Positions 37,488 to 45,354 of a stretch of DNA of 64,000 nucleotides are shown here, piece after piece. Both the position numbers and the translations under genes were made by a program. A model generated the notes under the pieces. The model ran no database searches. It saw nothing but the letters and a program-made list of their open reading frames with translations, and had not been told where the DNA came from. Source of the DNA: Sphingopyxis sp. BSN-002 (lineage in GTDB: Bacteria > Pseudomonadota > Alphaproteobacteria > Sphingomonadales > Sphingomonadaceae). Each line of letters opens with the position of its first letter. The stretch's first letter is position 1. Location of the stretch: positions 372,001 to 436,000 of the forward strand of contig NZ_CP091804.1 of the NCBI RefSeq assembly GCF_022024275.1, in the 5' to 3' direction.

Positions 37488-39346
37488 GCGAGCGCTCCTT
37501 CGATGGCGGCTTCGATTTCGGCGATGGTGAAGGGCTGGCCCGACACCTTGTTCACGGGCTTGGCGTCGACCAGATACTGGTCGCGCAGCACGGTCTTGAG
37601 CTGCCCGGTGTTCATTTCGGGCACGATCACCCGGTCGAAGCTCTTGAGCAACTCGCCGAGATTGGCCGGCAGCGGCCAGATGTGTCGGATGTGGACGTGG
37701 CTGACATCCTTGCCCTCGGCGCGCTTACGGCGCACCGCCTGATGGATCGGGCCGAAGGTCGAGCCCCAGCCGACGACCGCGAGCTTGCCGCCCTCGGCAC
37801 CGAGTTCGACGATCTGGTCGGGCACCTTGATGCCGTCGATCTTGTCCTTGCGGATATCGGTCATCGCCTGATGGTTGGCCGGCGAATAGTTGATGTGGCC
37901 GGTGTCGATTTCCTTCTCGATCCCGCCGATACGGTGGAGCAAGCCGGGCGTGCCGGGTTTGACCCACGGACGCTTGAGATTTTCATCACGACCATATGGC
38001 TTGAAACCGCCTTCGGGAACTTCGGTCAGGAATTCGACCGGGAAGGCGTCATAGGTCGCGAGATCGGGCACTGCCCATGGTTCGGCGGCATTGGCGATAT
38101 AGCCGTCGGTGAGCAGCATTACCGGGGTCATGTACTGCACCGCGATCCGCACCGCCTCGATCGCGCATTCAAACGCGTCACCGGGTGACCGTGCCGAAAT
38201 GACCGGCATCGGCGCATCACCGTTGCGGCCATAGACCGCCTGATAAAGGTCCGACTGTTCGGTCTTGGTCGGCAGCCCCGTCGAGGGGCCGCCACGCTGC
38301 GAATTGACGATGACGAGCGGCAATTCGGTCATGATCGCAAGGCCCATGGCCTCGCCCTTCAGCGCGATGCCGGGCCCCGACGAGCTGGTAACACCCAACG
38401 AACCGCCATAGCTTGCCCCGATCGCCGAGCAGATCGCCGCGATCTCGTCTTCGGCCTGGAAGGTCGTGACGTCATATTCCTTGAGCCGCGAGAGGTGATG
38501 CAGGATCGCCGATGCAGGTGTGATCGGATAGCCACCGAAGAACATCGGCAGCTTCGCAAGCTGCGCACCCGCCACGAGGCCAAGCGCGATGCCCTCTGCG
38601 CCGGTCAGCGTACGATAGAGGCCGGGCGCAACCGGCGCGGGATCGACATGATGCTGCTTGAGCGGACCCGCGAGTTCGGCGGTCTCGCCATAGGCGTGGC
38701 CGGCATTCAGCGCCGCAACGTTGGCGGCAGCAAGGTTGGGATCCTTCGCGAACTTGCCGTTCAGCCAGTCGATCAGCGGCTGCCGGTCGCGGTCGAACAT
38801 CCAGAGCGCGAGCCCCAGCGTCCACATGTTCTTGCAGCGCAGCGCTTCCTTGTTGCCGAGACCGAAGGGCTTCACCGCATCCATCGTCAGCTGGCTGATA
38901 TTGAGCTTCAGGAGCTGCCATTTGGCGAGGCTGTCGTCCTCGAGGGGATTGGTGTCGTATTTCGCCTTGGCGAGGTTGCGATCGTTGAACTCGCCCTCGT
39001 CGGCGATGATCAGCCCGCCCTGCTTCAGCTGCGGCACGTTCGTCTTGAGCGCCGCCGGGTTCATCGCAACCAGAACGTCGGGCGCGTCGCCCGCGGTCTC
39101 GATGGCCGACGAGCCGAAATTGATCTGGAAAGCCGAAACGCCGAACAGCGTTCCCTGCGGCGCCCGGATCTCCGCCGGGAAATCCGGGAAGGTCGCGAAG
39201 TCGTTACCCGCAAGCGCCGAGGACAAGGTGAACTGACCGCCGGTCAGCTGCATCCCGTCGCCGCTGTCGCCTGCAAATCTGACTACCACTGCGTCCGAAA
39301 GGGGGGACTGCCGATTGTCGGCCCGGTCCTCTACCGCTGTCGCCAT
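37484..39346 (-). CDS. korA: 2-oxoglutarate:ferredoxin oxidoreductase, alpha (gamma-alpha fused) subunit
   Basis: This 620-residue subunit fuses the gamma domain (VVRFAGDSGDGMQLTGGQF, near the start) with the alpha domain (GLVAGAQLAKLPMFFGGYPITPASAILHH). It is the partner of KorB and is the first gene of a korA-korB-hypothetical operon. ATG 39346 is preferred; the longer frame adds 31 residues of basic, unconserved sequence and runs into the promoter. The divergent neighbour is an HSL-type esterase. Confidence 0.92.
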   Translation of the reverse strand: MATAVEDRADNRQSPLSDAVVVRFAGDSGDGMQLTGGQFTLSSALAGNDFATFPDFPAEIRAPQGTLFGVSAFQINFGSSAIETAGDAPDVLVAMNPAALKTNVPQLKQGGLIIADEGEFNDRNLAKAKYDTNPLEDDSLAKWQLLKLNISQLTMDAVKPFGLGNKEALRCKNMWTLGLALWMFDRDRQPLIDWLNGKFAKDPNLAAANVAALNAGHAYGETAELAGPLKQHHVDPAPVAPGLYRTLTGAEGIALGLVAGAQLAKLPMFFGGYPITPASAILHHLSRLKEYDVTTFQAEDEIAAICSAIGASYGGSLGVTSSSGPGIALKGEAMGLAIMTELPLVIVNSQRGGPSTGLPTKTEQSDLYQAVYGRNGDAPMPVISARSPGDAFECAIEAVRIAVQYMTPVMLLTDGYIANAAEPWAVPDLATYDAFPVEFLTEVPEGGFKPYGRDENLKRPWVKPGTPGLLHRIGGIEKEIDTGHINYSPANHQAMTDIRKDKIDGIKVPDQIVELGAEGGKLAVVGWGSTFGPIHQAVRRKRAEGKDVSHVHIRHIWPLPANLGELLKSFDRVIVPEMNTGQLKTVLRDQYLVDAKPVNKVSGQPFTIAEIEAAIEGALA

Positions 39347-39531
39347 TTTCTGTATCTGCCTTTGAATTTTGCGAACCTGTGACTGTGGCCTAGGCCTGTG
39401 CGCGGATTGTCGCAATTCAGAAAAAATTGTGCGCCGCAAAGGATGACCGCAGGGTGGGTTTCATTTCGCGATTGAATTTGCGCCGCCGATGCCGAATAGC
39501 AAGCTCGCATAACAGATAAGGGATGGACAGG
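39347..39531. promoter_or_regulatory. Divergent intergenic region korA / esterase
   Basis: This 185-bp gap holds no credible gene. It is AT-richer than the rest, with GGCCTAGGCC (39387-39396), a 10-bp perfect palindrome, and an A-run (AGAAAAAATTG, about 39419-39429). Promoters for korA and the esterase must lie here but I cannot assign the boxes. Confidence 0.35.
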
Positions 39532-40473
39532 ATGACCGACGGACCGACCCACTATACCCGCCCCGATGTGGCCGCCTTTCTCGCTTTCCTCAACGCGCAG
39601 GAAGGGCCGAAGATGGAAGAGCTGCCGCCCGAGGGCGCGCGCGAGACGTTCCGCGTGATGGCGCAGATGGCCGACAGTCCGCGCGGCGAAATCGCGAAAG
39701 TGGAAGATCGCACCATCCCGGGTCCGGCGGGCGACATCCCGATCCGCCTCTATGACAATCGTCCCGATCGTGAGGCCGGACCCGTCATGGTTTTCTATCA
39801 CGGCGGCGGTTGGGTGATCGGCGATCTGGACACGCACGACGGCTGGTGCGCCGAAGCCGCGCGCCAGCTCGATATGCCCGTGATCGCGGTCGATTACCGG
39901 CTTGCGCCCGAGCACCCCTTCCCCGCTGCGCCGATCGATTGCGAAGCAGCGACACGCTGGGTCGCCGACAATATTCCTTGCACCGGGCTCGTACTGGCCG
40001 GCGAGAGCGCTGGCGGCAACCTGACCATCGCGACCGCGCTGACGCTGCGCGACAATCCGGCGTCGAAGCCGGTGCTGGCAATTCATCCCATCTACCCGGC
40101 CGTAACGACGCACGACGACTGGCAGAGCTATCGCGATTTCGGCGAGGGCCATCTGCTGACGCAGGGCAGCATGACCTGGTTCGGCAACAATTATGCTGCC
40201 GATCCTGCCGATTATCGCGCCTCGCCGCTCGATTTCCCCGCCGAAGGCATGCCGCCGACGGTGCTGACGACCGCCGGACTCGACCCGCTGCGCGACCAAG
40301 GCCGCGCCTATGCCGCGAAACTCGTCGAAGCCGGCGTGACGACCGTCTATCGCGAGGGCGCGGGCACCATCCACGGCTATATCAACCTGTCGCAGGCGAT
40401 CCCGAGCGCAAAGGATGACATCCGCGGCGCCTTGACAGCTTTGAAGGCGCTCGTCACCGAAGCCACCGCATGA
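39532..40473 (+). CDS. HSL-family (GDXG) alpha/beta hydrolase, esterase/lipase
   Basis: This 313-residue protein has the hormone-sensitive lipase motif HGGG at 90-93, GESAGG with nucleophile Ser159, Asp251 in GLDPLRDQG and His281 in TIHGY. It is probably a carboxylesterase for short or medium chains. ATG 39532 is preferred because AAGGG (39518-39522) is nine bases upstream; ATG 39523 lies against that site. Its stop overlaps the rppH ATG. Confidence 0.88.
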   Translation: MTDGPTHYTRPDVAAFLAFLNAQEGPKMEELPPEGARETFRVMAQMADSPRGEIAKVEDRTIPGPAGDIPIRLYDNRPDREAGPVMVFYHGGGWVIGDLDTHDGWCAEAARQLDMPVIAVDYRLAPEHPFPAAPIDCEAATRWVADNIPCTGLVLAGESAGGNLTIATALTLRDNPASKPVLAIHPIYPAVTTHDDWQSYRDFGEGHLLTQGSMTWFGNNYAADPADYRASPLDFPAEGMPPTVLTTAGLDPLRDQGRAYAAKLVEAGVTTVYREGAGTIHGYINLSQAIPSAKDDIRGALTALKALVTEATA

Positions 40474-40943
40474 GTGACGAGAATCTCCCCTACCGCCCCT
40501 GCGCCGGCGTGATGCTGGCGAACCGCGATGGCCGCATCTTTGTCGGCCAGCGCCTCGATTCGTCTTCCGAAGCCTGGCAGATGCCACAGGGCGGGATCGA
40601 CCCCGGCGAAGATGCCGAGGAAGCAGCGATCCGTGAGCTGGGTGAGGAAACCGGCGTCCACGGCGGGCTGGTCGAGATCATCGCGCGCAGCAAGACCGAG
40701 CATTTCTATGACCTGCCCGACCATCTGATGGGCAAGATGTGGGGCGGCAAATATCGCGGCCAGCGCCAGTTCTGGTTCCTGATGCGCTTCATGGGCGAGG
40801 ACAGCGACGTCAACATCGCAACTAAGCACCAGGAATTCCGGTCATGGCGCTGGGCCGAGCTCGACGAGCTGGAAAAGCTCATCGTGCCGTTCAAACGCCA
40901 GCTCTATCGCGCCGTGGTCGAGGAATTCCGCCCGCTCGTCTGA
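40470..40943 (+). CDS. rppH: RNA pyrophosphohydrolase (Nudix)
   Basis: This 157-residue protein starts RPCAGVMLANRDGRIFVGQR and has WQMPQGGIDPGED followed by a complete Nudix box at 41-63 (G5xE7xREUxEExGU). These are features of RppH, which removes pyrophosphate from 5' ends of mRNA and starts decay. It overlaps the upstream esterase by ATGA. Its last 40 bases overlap the 3' end of the convergent uracil-DNA glycosylase gene. Confidence 0.92.
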   Translation: MSDENLPYRPCAGVMLANRDGRIFVGQRLDSSSEAWQMPQGGIDPGEDAEEAAIRELGEETGVHGGLVEIIARSKTEHFYDLPDHLMGKMWGGKYRGQRQFWFLMRFMGEDSDVNIATKHQEFRSWRWAELDELEKLIVPFKRQLYRAVVEEFRPLV

Positions 40944-41593
40944 TCGCGCAGGCGCAGTGCGATGCGAAACACCTCCGCGAACATTTCCGCAGTGAGCCGT
41001 CCGGTGTTCGTGTTGTAGCGCGAGCAATGATAGCTATCGACCAGATGGCGGCCGTCGGGCAGCGCGTGCACCGCGCCATGCGCGAAGGGATATTCGGCCA
41101 GCCGGACACCCGCTGCGCGCAAGGCTGCGTCGTGCGCGATGCGGCCTAGCGCGATCACGACCCTTACCGACGGCAGTGCGGCAAGCTGCGTCTCGAAGAA
41201 GGGCCGGCAGTTCGCGATCTCCTTCGGTGTCGGCTTGTTCTGTGGCGGCAGGCATTTGACGCTGTTGACGATGATCGCGCCGTCCAGCGTCAATCCGTCA
41301 TCGACGCGGGCATCATAGGTCCCGCGACTGAGCCCGAATTCGGCGAGCGTCGCAAACAGCAGGTCGCCCGCATAGTCGCCGGTGAACGGACGTCCAGTGC
41401 GGTTCGCGCCGTGCTTCCCCGGTGCCAGCCCGGCGAAAGCCAGCCATGCTTCCGGATCGCCGAAGGCATAGACAGGCGCGTTCCACCAGCCTGGATATTC
41501 CGCCTGACATTCGTGGCGAAACGCCACCAGCCGCGGGCAGCGCGCGCAGTTCCGCGGCGGCTCGGTTCCGGGCAAGGGGCTTACAATCTCCAC
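40904..41593 (-). CDS. Family 5 (UDGb-type) uracil-DNA glycosylase
   Basis: This 229-residue protein is of the iron-sulfur uracil-DNA glycosylase group. Cys16 and Cys19 (NCARCP) with Cys in NSVKCLPPQ and ANCRPFF give four likely cluster ligands. The active-site motif GLAPGKHGANRTGRPFTGD is the family 5 type, which lacks the classical catalytic Asp/Asn at the family 1 position. It removes uracil and perhaps other deaminated bases from DNA. I chose GTG 41593, which gives a normal family length; 40 codons upstream would overlap folK. It overlaps rppH by 40 bp convergently. Confidence 0.85.
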   Translation of the reverse strand: MEIVSPLPGTEPPRNCARCPRLVAFRHECQAEYPGWWNAPVYAFGDPEAWLAFAGLAPGKHGANRTGRPFTGDYAGDLLFATLAEFGLSRGTYDARVDDGLTLDGAIIVNSVKCLPPQNKPTPKEIANCRPFFETQLAALPSVRVVIALGRIAHDAALRAAGVRLAEYPFAHGAVHALPDGRHLVDSYHCSRYNTNTGRLTAEMFAEVFRIALRLRDQTSGRNSSTTAR

Positions 41594-41616
41594 CGTGCTG
41601 CGATAGGCGCAGGCCC

Positions 41617-42138
41617 ATGACCAGCGCAACGCCCTTGCCCCTGTATGCCATCGGCCTCGGCTCGAACCGTCGCCACGCGCGCCATGGCGATCCCCGGCAG
41701 GTCTTGCTTGCCGCACTCTCCGCTCTCGAAAGCGACGACATCGAGCCCATGGATGTCAGCCCGATCATCGCGAGCGATCCGATCGGCCCGTCGCGTCGGC
41801 GCTACGCCAATGCCGTCGCACTCGTCGCGTCGCCGCTGAGTCCGCCCGAGATGCTCGAACGGCTGCACGAGGTCGAAAGCGCATTCGGTCGCCGCACCGG
41901 CCAGCGGTGGAGCGCGCGGACGCTCGACCTCGACATATTGCTCTGGTCGGGCGGGGTGTGGAGCGAAGCCGGGCTTACGATCCCGCATCCGGCAATGCAG
42001 CAACGCGCCTTCGTCCTCGGCCCCCTGCGCGCGATCGCGCCCGACTGGCGCCATCCGCTCAGCGCGCGAACCGTTCGCCAGCTCGCCGCGCGCCTTATCC
42101 GCCCCAAGCCGGTTGACCCGAACGCCGAGGCGCACTAG
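41617..42138 (+). CDS. folK: 2-amino-4-hydroxy-6-hydroxymethyldihydropteridine pyrophosphokinase
   Basis: This 173-residue enzyme activates the pterin for folate synthesis. YAIGLGSNRRHA near the start and RWSARTLDLDILLWSGG hold the HPPK signature and ATP/Mg residues. It starts 23 bases from the divergent glycosylase GTG, so the two promoters overlap each other's coding DNA. The longer in-frame frame from 41422 is antisense to the glycosylase and is not credible. Confidence 0.92.
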   Translation: MTSATPLPLYAIGLGSNRRHARHGDPRQVLLAALSALESDDIEPMDVSPIIASDPIGPSRRRYANAVALVASPLSPPEMLERLHEVESAFGRRTGQRWSARTLDLDILLWSGGVWSEAGLTIPHPAMQQRAFVLGPLRAIAPDWRHPLSARTVRQLAARLIRPKPVDPNAEAH

Positions 42139-42181
42139 GGCGGCGGCTCACTTCGGGCGCCGGACCTTTCGGCGCTGCGTC

Positions 42182-42257
42182 GGGCCCTTAGCTCAGTCGG
42201 TAGAGCAACTGACTTTTAATCAGTAGGTCGCTGGTTCGAACCCAGCAGGGCTCACCA
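42182..42257 (+). tRNA. tRNA-Lys (anticodon UUU)
   Basis: A complete cloverleaf is visible. The acceptor GGGCCCT (42182-42188) pairs with AGGGCTC with one G-U pair; the D arm is GCTCAGTCGGTAGAGC; the anticodon stem ACTGA/TCAGT (42208-42212, 42220-42224) encloses the loop CTTTTAA with anticodon TTT at 42215-42217; the T arm is GCTGG TTCGAAC CCAGC. The 3' CCA is encoded at 42255-42257. Confidence 0.97.
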
Positions 42258-42618
42258 TCCTTCGCCCCTGAATCGGCGGCTTTCCACAACGCGGCAGCAG
42301 TGACGTGCCTCGCAACAACGTCCGCATGTCGAAGCGACGTTCCCGCGCGACAAGGTGAAATGGTGTCGGGCACATCCCGTTGAATTCCGGAATGCAGCCT
42401 CTATGTTTACAGGGCGGGCCGGGCCCCTCTGGCGATCCCGGGATCGTGATGTCGGACCGCATCGGGGAATCTCGATGTGGCTCGACCAGTTTCATGCACT
42501 TGCCACGTCGACACCCCGGTTGGATCACAACTGGGAGTTATGTGATGGCATATTCATTTTCCGCAACAGCCTTCGGGCGGCAACCGATGCGACTTCGGGG
42601 CCGCAAGGGGGTATCGCA
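42258..42618. other. 361-bp gap after tRNA-Lys, no credible gene
   Basis: I see no convincing protein in this stretch on either strand. It is rich in small dyads: ATTCCGGAAT (42384-42393), CGATCCCGGGATCG (42433-42446, a perfect 14-bp palindrome) and ATCACA/TGTGAT (42524-42529, 42541-42546). The last lies upstream of the zinc-ribbon gene and could be an operator. A small RNA or a long leader cannot be excluded. Confidence 0.4.
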
Positions 42619-42915
42619 ATGACCGGGCCGGCTGTGGGCATGCCCTGCCCGGTGTGCAAGGTTCCGCTCGCCATGAGCGACCGTCAGGGGGTCGAGATCG
42701 ACTATTGCCCGCAGTGCCGCGGCGTGTGGCTCGATCGCGGCGAGCTCGACAAGATCATCGAGCGCAGCACCGCTGCCGAAGCGCCCGCGGCGCCGGCTCA
42801 GCAGCCCTCCTACCCGCAACAGGCGCCGCAAGCCGGCTGGGACAACCGGCACGGCGGGTATCACAAGGGATATCCCAAGCGCCGGAAATCCTTTCTGGAG
42901 GAACTTTTCGACTAG
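42619..42915 (+). CDS. Zinc-ribbon protein (zf-TFIIB type)
   Basis: This 98-residue protein has an N-terminal zinc ribbon with CPVC at 10-13 and YCPQCRGVWLDRGELDKI (Cys30, Cys33), the zf-TFIIB signature, then a Pro/Gln/Ala-rich linker and a basic C-terminal end (HKGYPKRRKSFLEELFD). The family is widespread in proteobacteria with no set role. ATG 42619 follows AAGGGGG. A strong terminator follows. Confidence 0.85.
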   Translation: MTGPAVGMPCPVCKVPLAMSDRQGVEIDYCPQCRGVWLDRGELDKIIERSTAAEAPAAPAQQPSYPQQAPQAGWDNRHGGYHKGYPKRRKSFLEELFD

Positions 42916-42922
42916 GAGCCCC

Positions 42923-42955
42923 GGCGGAGCCGGCCAAGCCGGCTCCGCCTCTTTT
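42923..42955 (+). terminator. Rho-independent terminator
   Basis: GGCGGAGCCGGC (42923-42934) and GCCGGCTCCGCC (42938-42949) form a perfect 12-bp stem with a CAA loop, followed by TCTTTT. It ends the zinc-ribbon transcript and, in reverse, may serve the convergent NMO gene, whose stop begins at 42969. Confidence 0.85.
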
Positions 42956-42968
42956 CGGGCGTCCCCGG

Positions 42969-43949
42969 TCAGCGGCGAAAGCCCGCGAGCCGCTGATCGA
43001 GGATCGATTCCGCCTCGCCGATGATGCGGTCGATCAACTCGCGGCACGTCGGGATGTCGTGGATCAGCCCCTGCACCATCCCCGCCCAGAAGACACCCTT
43101 GTCGAGATCGCCGGTCTCGAGCAGTTCGCGTCCGGCCTTGCCGTTCACAAGTTCGGCGACATCGGCAAAGGTCGCGTCGGGTTGCGCGAGACGTCGAACG
43201 ACCTCTTCGGAAACCGCGCTCTTGCCGACACGTGCCGTATTCTTCAGGCTCCGGAAGATCAGGAAACTGCCGCGCTCGTCATTGTCGACGTAAGCCTGCT
43301 TCACATTGTCATGGATCGGCGCTTCCGCCGTCGCACAGAAGCGCGTGCCCATGTTGATCCCTTCTGCGCCAAGCGACAACGCGGCGACGAGGCCGCGGCC
43401 GTCACCGAAGCCGCCCGAGGCCAGCATCGGGATCTTCACCTTGTCGGCCGCCGCGGGGATAAGGATCAGCCCGGGAATATCGTCCTCGCCCGGATGGCCA
43501 GCGCACTCGAATCCGTCGATCGAGATGATATCGCAGCCCGCCCGCTCGGCGGACAGTGCGTGGCGAACCGCCGTGCATTTATGGAGAATGACGACGCCAT
43601 GCGGCTTCAGCATTTCCCAGATCTCGCGGACCGCCTGAGTGCCCGCCGTCTCGACAATTTTCACGCCGCCGTCGATGATAGCCTGCGCATAGGCCTTGTA
43701 GTCAGGCGCGTTGATCGTCGGAAAGACGGTCATGTTCACACCGAAGGGCTTGTCGGTCATCGCACGGCAGCGTTCGATCTCCTCGCGCAGCGCTTCGGGG
43801 CTCGGCTGGGTCAGCGCGGTCAGGATACCGAGCCCGCCAGCATTGGAGACGGCGCTCGCCAGTTCGGCATAGCCGACGCTCTGCATACCGCCCTGGACGA
43901 TCGGGTGCTCAATGCCCAGCATCTCGGTAATACGCGTCTTGAAAGCCAT
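42969..43949 (-). CDS. Nitronate monooxygenase-family flavoprotein
   Basis: This 326-residue TIM-barrel FMN protein opens TRITEMLGIEHPIVQGGMQ and has NAGGLGILTA, DGFECAGHPGEDD and ASGGFGDGRGLVAALSLGA. These match the 2-nitropropane dioxygenase/nitronate monooxygenase family, whose members also include an enoyl-CoA-reductase-like enzyme of steroid ring degradation (IpdC). I chose ATG 43949, preceded by GGAAGGACGAGGA. The gene diverges from an acyl-CoA dehydrogenase and the palindromic operator copy 2 lies between, so a role on a CoA ester or a by-product of the island is more likely than nitronate removal. That is inference. Confidence 0.85.
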   Translation of the reverse strand: MAFKTRITEMLGIEHPIVQGGMQSVGYAELASAVSNAGGLGILTALTQPSPEALREEIERCRAMTDKPFGVNMTVFPTINAPDYKAYAQAIIDGGVKIVETAGTQAVREIWEMLKPHGVVILHKCTAVRHALSAERAGCDIISIDGFECAGHPGEDDIPGLILIPAAADKVKIPMLASGGFGDGRGLVAALSLGAEGINMGTRFCATAEAPIHDNVKQAYVDNDERGSFLIFRSLKNTARVGKSAVSEEVVRRLAQPDATFADVAELVNGKAGRELLETGDLDKGVFWAGMVQGLIHDIPTCRELIDRIIGEAESILDQRLAGFRR

Positions 43950-44010
43950 TCCTCGTCCTTCCCTATTATTATTGCCCTTACGGCAGCATCGGCTTTGCAC
44001 ATGAATTAAC

Positions 44011-44026
44011 TTGACGCTTACGTCAA
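44011..44026. promoter_or_regulatory. Palindromic operator, copy 2
   Basis: TTGACGCTTACGTCAA has perfect 6-bp arms. It sits 62 bp from the NMO start and 41 bp from the acyl-CoA dehydrogenase start at 44068. It is immediately followed by a further ACGTCGGG (44024-44033 region), as copy 3 is by ACGTCCGG. Confidence 0.65.
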
Positions 44027-44067
44027 CGTCGGGTTGAGCGATTGCATAGGCAGTGAAGGGAATCGGC

Positions 44068-45249
44068 ATGACGACGAACGAAGGCATATCGGATCGGGCG
44101 CTGGCAATTGCAGCGCGGGTAGAAGCCTTTGTCCGCGAAACGGTCGTCTCCTTCGAAAAGGATCCCCGCCGCGACCATCATGGCGCACCCACCGACGATC
44201 TCGTGATGGAGATGCGCGAGCACGCGCGCGATGCGGGGGTTCTCACGCCGCATATCCTGAGCGACGGCAGCCATCTGAACCAGCGCGAGACCGCGATCGT
44301 CCTGATCAGGAGCGGCCTGTCGCCGCTCGGCCCCCTCGCCTGCAACACCATGGCCCCCGACGAAGGCAATATGTATCTGCTCGGCAAGGAAGGCAGCCCC
44401 GAACTCAAGGAACGCTTCCTGAAACCGATGGTCGAAGGTCGTGTTCGCTCGGCCTTCTTCATGACCGAGCCTGCCGACGAGGGCGGCGCGGGCTCCGACC
44501 CGTCGATGATGCAGACGACCTGTCACCCCGATGGCAATCACTGGGTCGTCAACGGCCGCAAGACCTTCATCACCGGGGCGCAAGGCGCCCGCGTCGGCAT
44601 CGTGATGGCAAAGGCCGAGCAAGGCGCATGCATGTTCCTTGTCGACCTGCCCGATCCGGCAATCCGCATCGACGATGTCCCGAACACCATCGACAGCTCG
44701 ATGCCGGGCGGCCATGCGACGCTGACGATCGACAACCTTCGCATTCCTGCCGACCAGATGCTTGGCGAAGCGGGCGAAGGCTTTCGCTATGCGCAGGTGC
44801 GCCTGTCGCCCGCGCGTCTGTCGCATTGTATGCGCTGGCTCGGCGCGTGCATCCGGGCGAACGAGATCGCGACCGACTATGCGAACCGCCGCATTGCGTT
44901 CGGCAAGCCGCTGATCGACCATGAAGGCGTCGGCTTCATGCTTGCCGAAAACCTGATCGACATCAAACAGGCCGAGTTGATGATCGACTGGTGTGCGGGC
45001 GTTCTCGACACCGGCTCGCTCGGCACCGCCGAAAGCTCGATGGCGAAGGTCGCGGTGTCGGAAGCGCTGATGCGCATCGCCGACCGCTGCGTTCAGGTCA
45101 TGGGCGGCACCGGCGTCACCGACAAGACGATCGTCGAGCAGGTGTTCCGCGAGGTTCGCGCCTTCCGTATCTACGACGGCCCGACCGAGGTCCACAAATG
45201 GAGCCTCGCGAAGAAGATCAAGCGCGACTGGAAGGCAGGCCTCGCCTGA
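44068..45249 (+). CDS. Acyl-CoA dehydrogenase family protein 1
   Basis: This 393-residue flavoprotein is of the acyl-CoA dehydrogenase fold. FFMTEPADEGGAGSDPSMM is the flavin loop, ANRRIAFGKPL the start of the C-terminal helical domain, and the end DGPTEVHKWSLAKKI resembles the ACAD10/11 group rather than short-chain enzymes. The substrate is unknown. ATG 44068 follows AAGGGA; an upstream GTG at 44053 is the alternative. It is the first gene right of operator copy 2 and is followed by 105 bp that carry copy 3. Confidence 0.87.
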   Translation: MTTNEGISDRALAIAARVEAFVRETVVSFEKDPRRDHHGAPTDDLVMEMREHARDAGVLTPHILSDGSHLNQRETAIVLIRSGLSPLGPLACNTMAPDEGNMYLLGKEGSPELKERFLKPMVEGRVRSAFFMTEPADEGGAGSDPSMMQTTCHPDGNHWVVNGRKTFITGAQGARVGIVMAKAEQGACMFLVDLPDPAIRIDDVPNTIDSSMPGGHATLTIDNLRIPADQMLGEAGEGFRYAQVRLSPARLSHCMRWLGACIRANEIATDYANRRIAFGKPLIDHEGVGFMLAENLIDIKQAELMIDWCAGVLDTGSLGTAESSMAKVAVSEALMRIADRCVQVMGGTGVTDKTIVEQVFREVRAFRIYDGPTEVHKWSLAKKIKRDWKAGLA

Positions 45250-45293
45250 TACAGGCGCCAGTTGATTGTCATCGAGCCGTAACGTCAAAACAC

Positions 45294-45309
45294 TTGACGT
45301 TTACGTTAA
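45294..45309. promoter_or_regulatory. Palindromic operator, copy 3
   Basis: TTGACGTTTACGTTAA, 45 bp upstream of ATG 45355, with an extra half-site ACGTCAA at 45282-45288 and ACGTCCGG following. TTGACG can serve as a -35 box with GATGAT (45316-45321) 16 bp on. Confidence 0.65.
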
Positions 45310-45354
45310 CGTCCGGATGATGGCGAAAAACGACAAGGAAGAGGAAGCAGGCCG

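Noticed and set aside
42188..42373. Minus-strand small frames ending in or crossing the tRNA-Lys
   Set aside because: Read from the complement of the tRNA; they give the familiar spurious 'GFEPATY'-like peptides found in many genomes.
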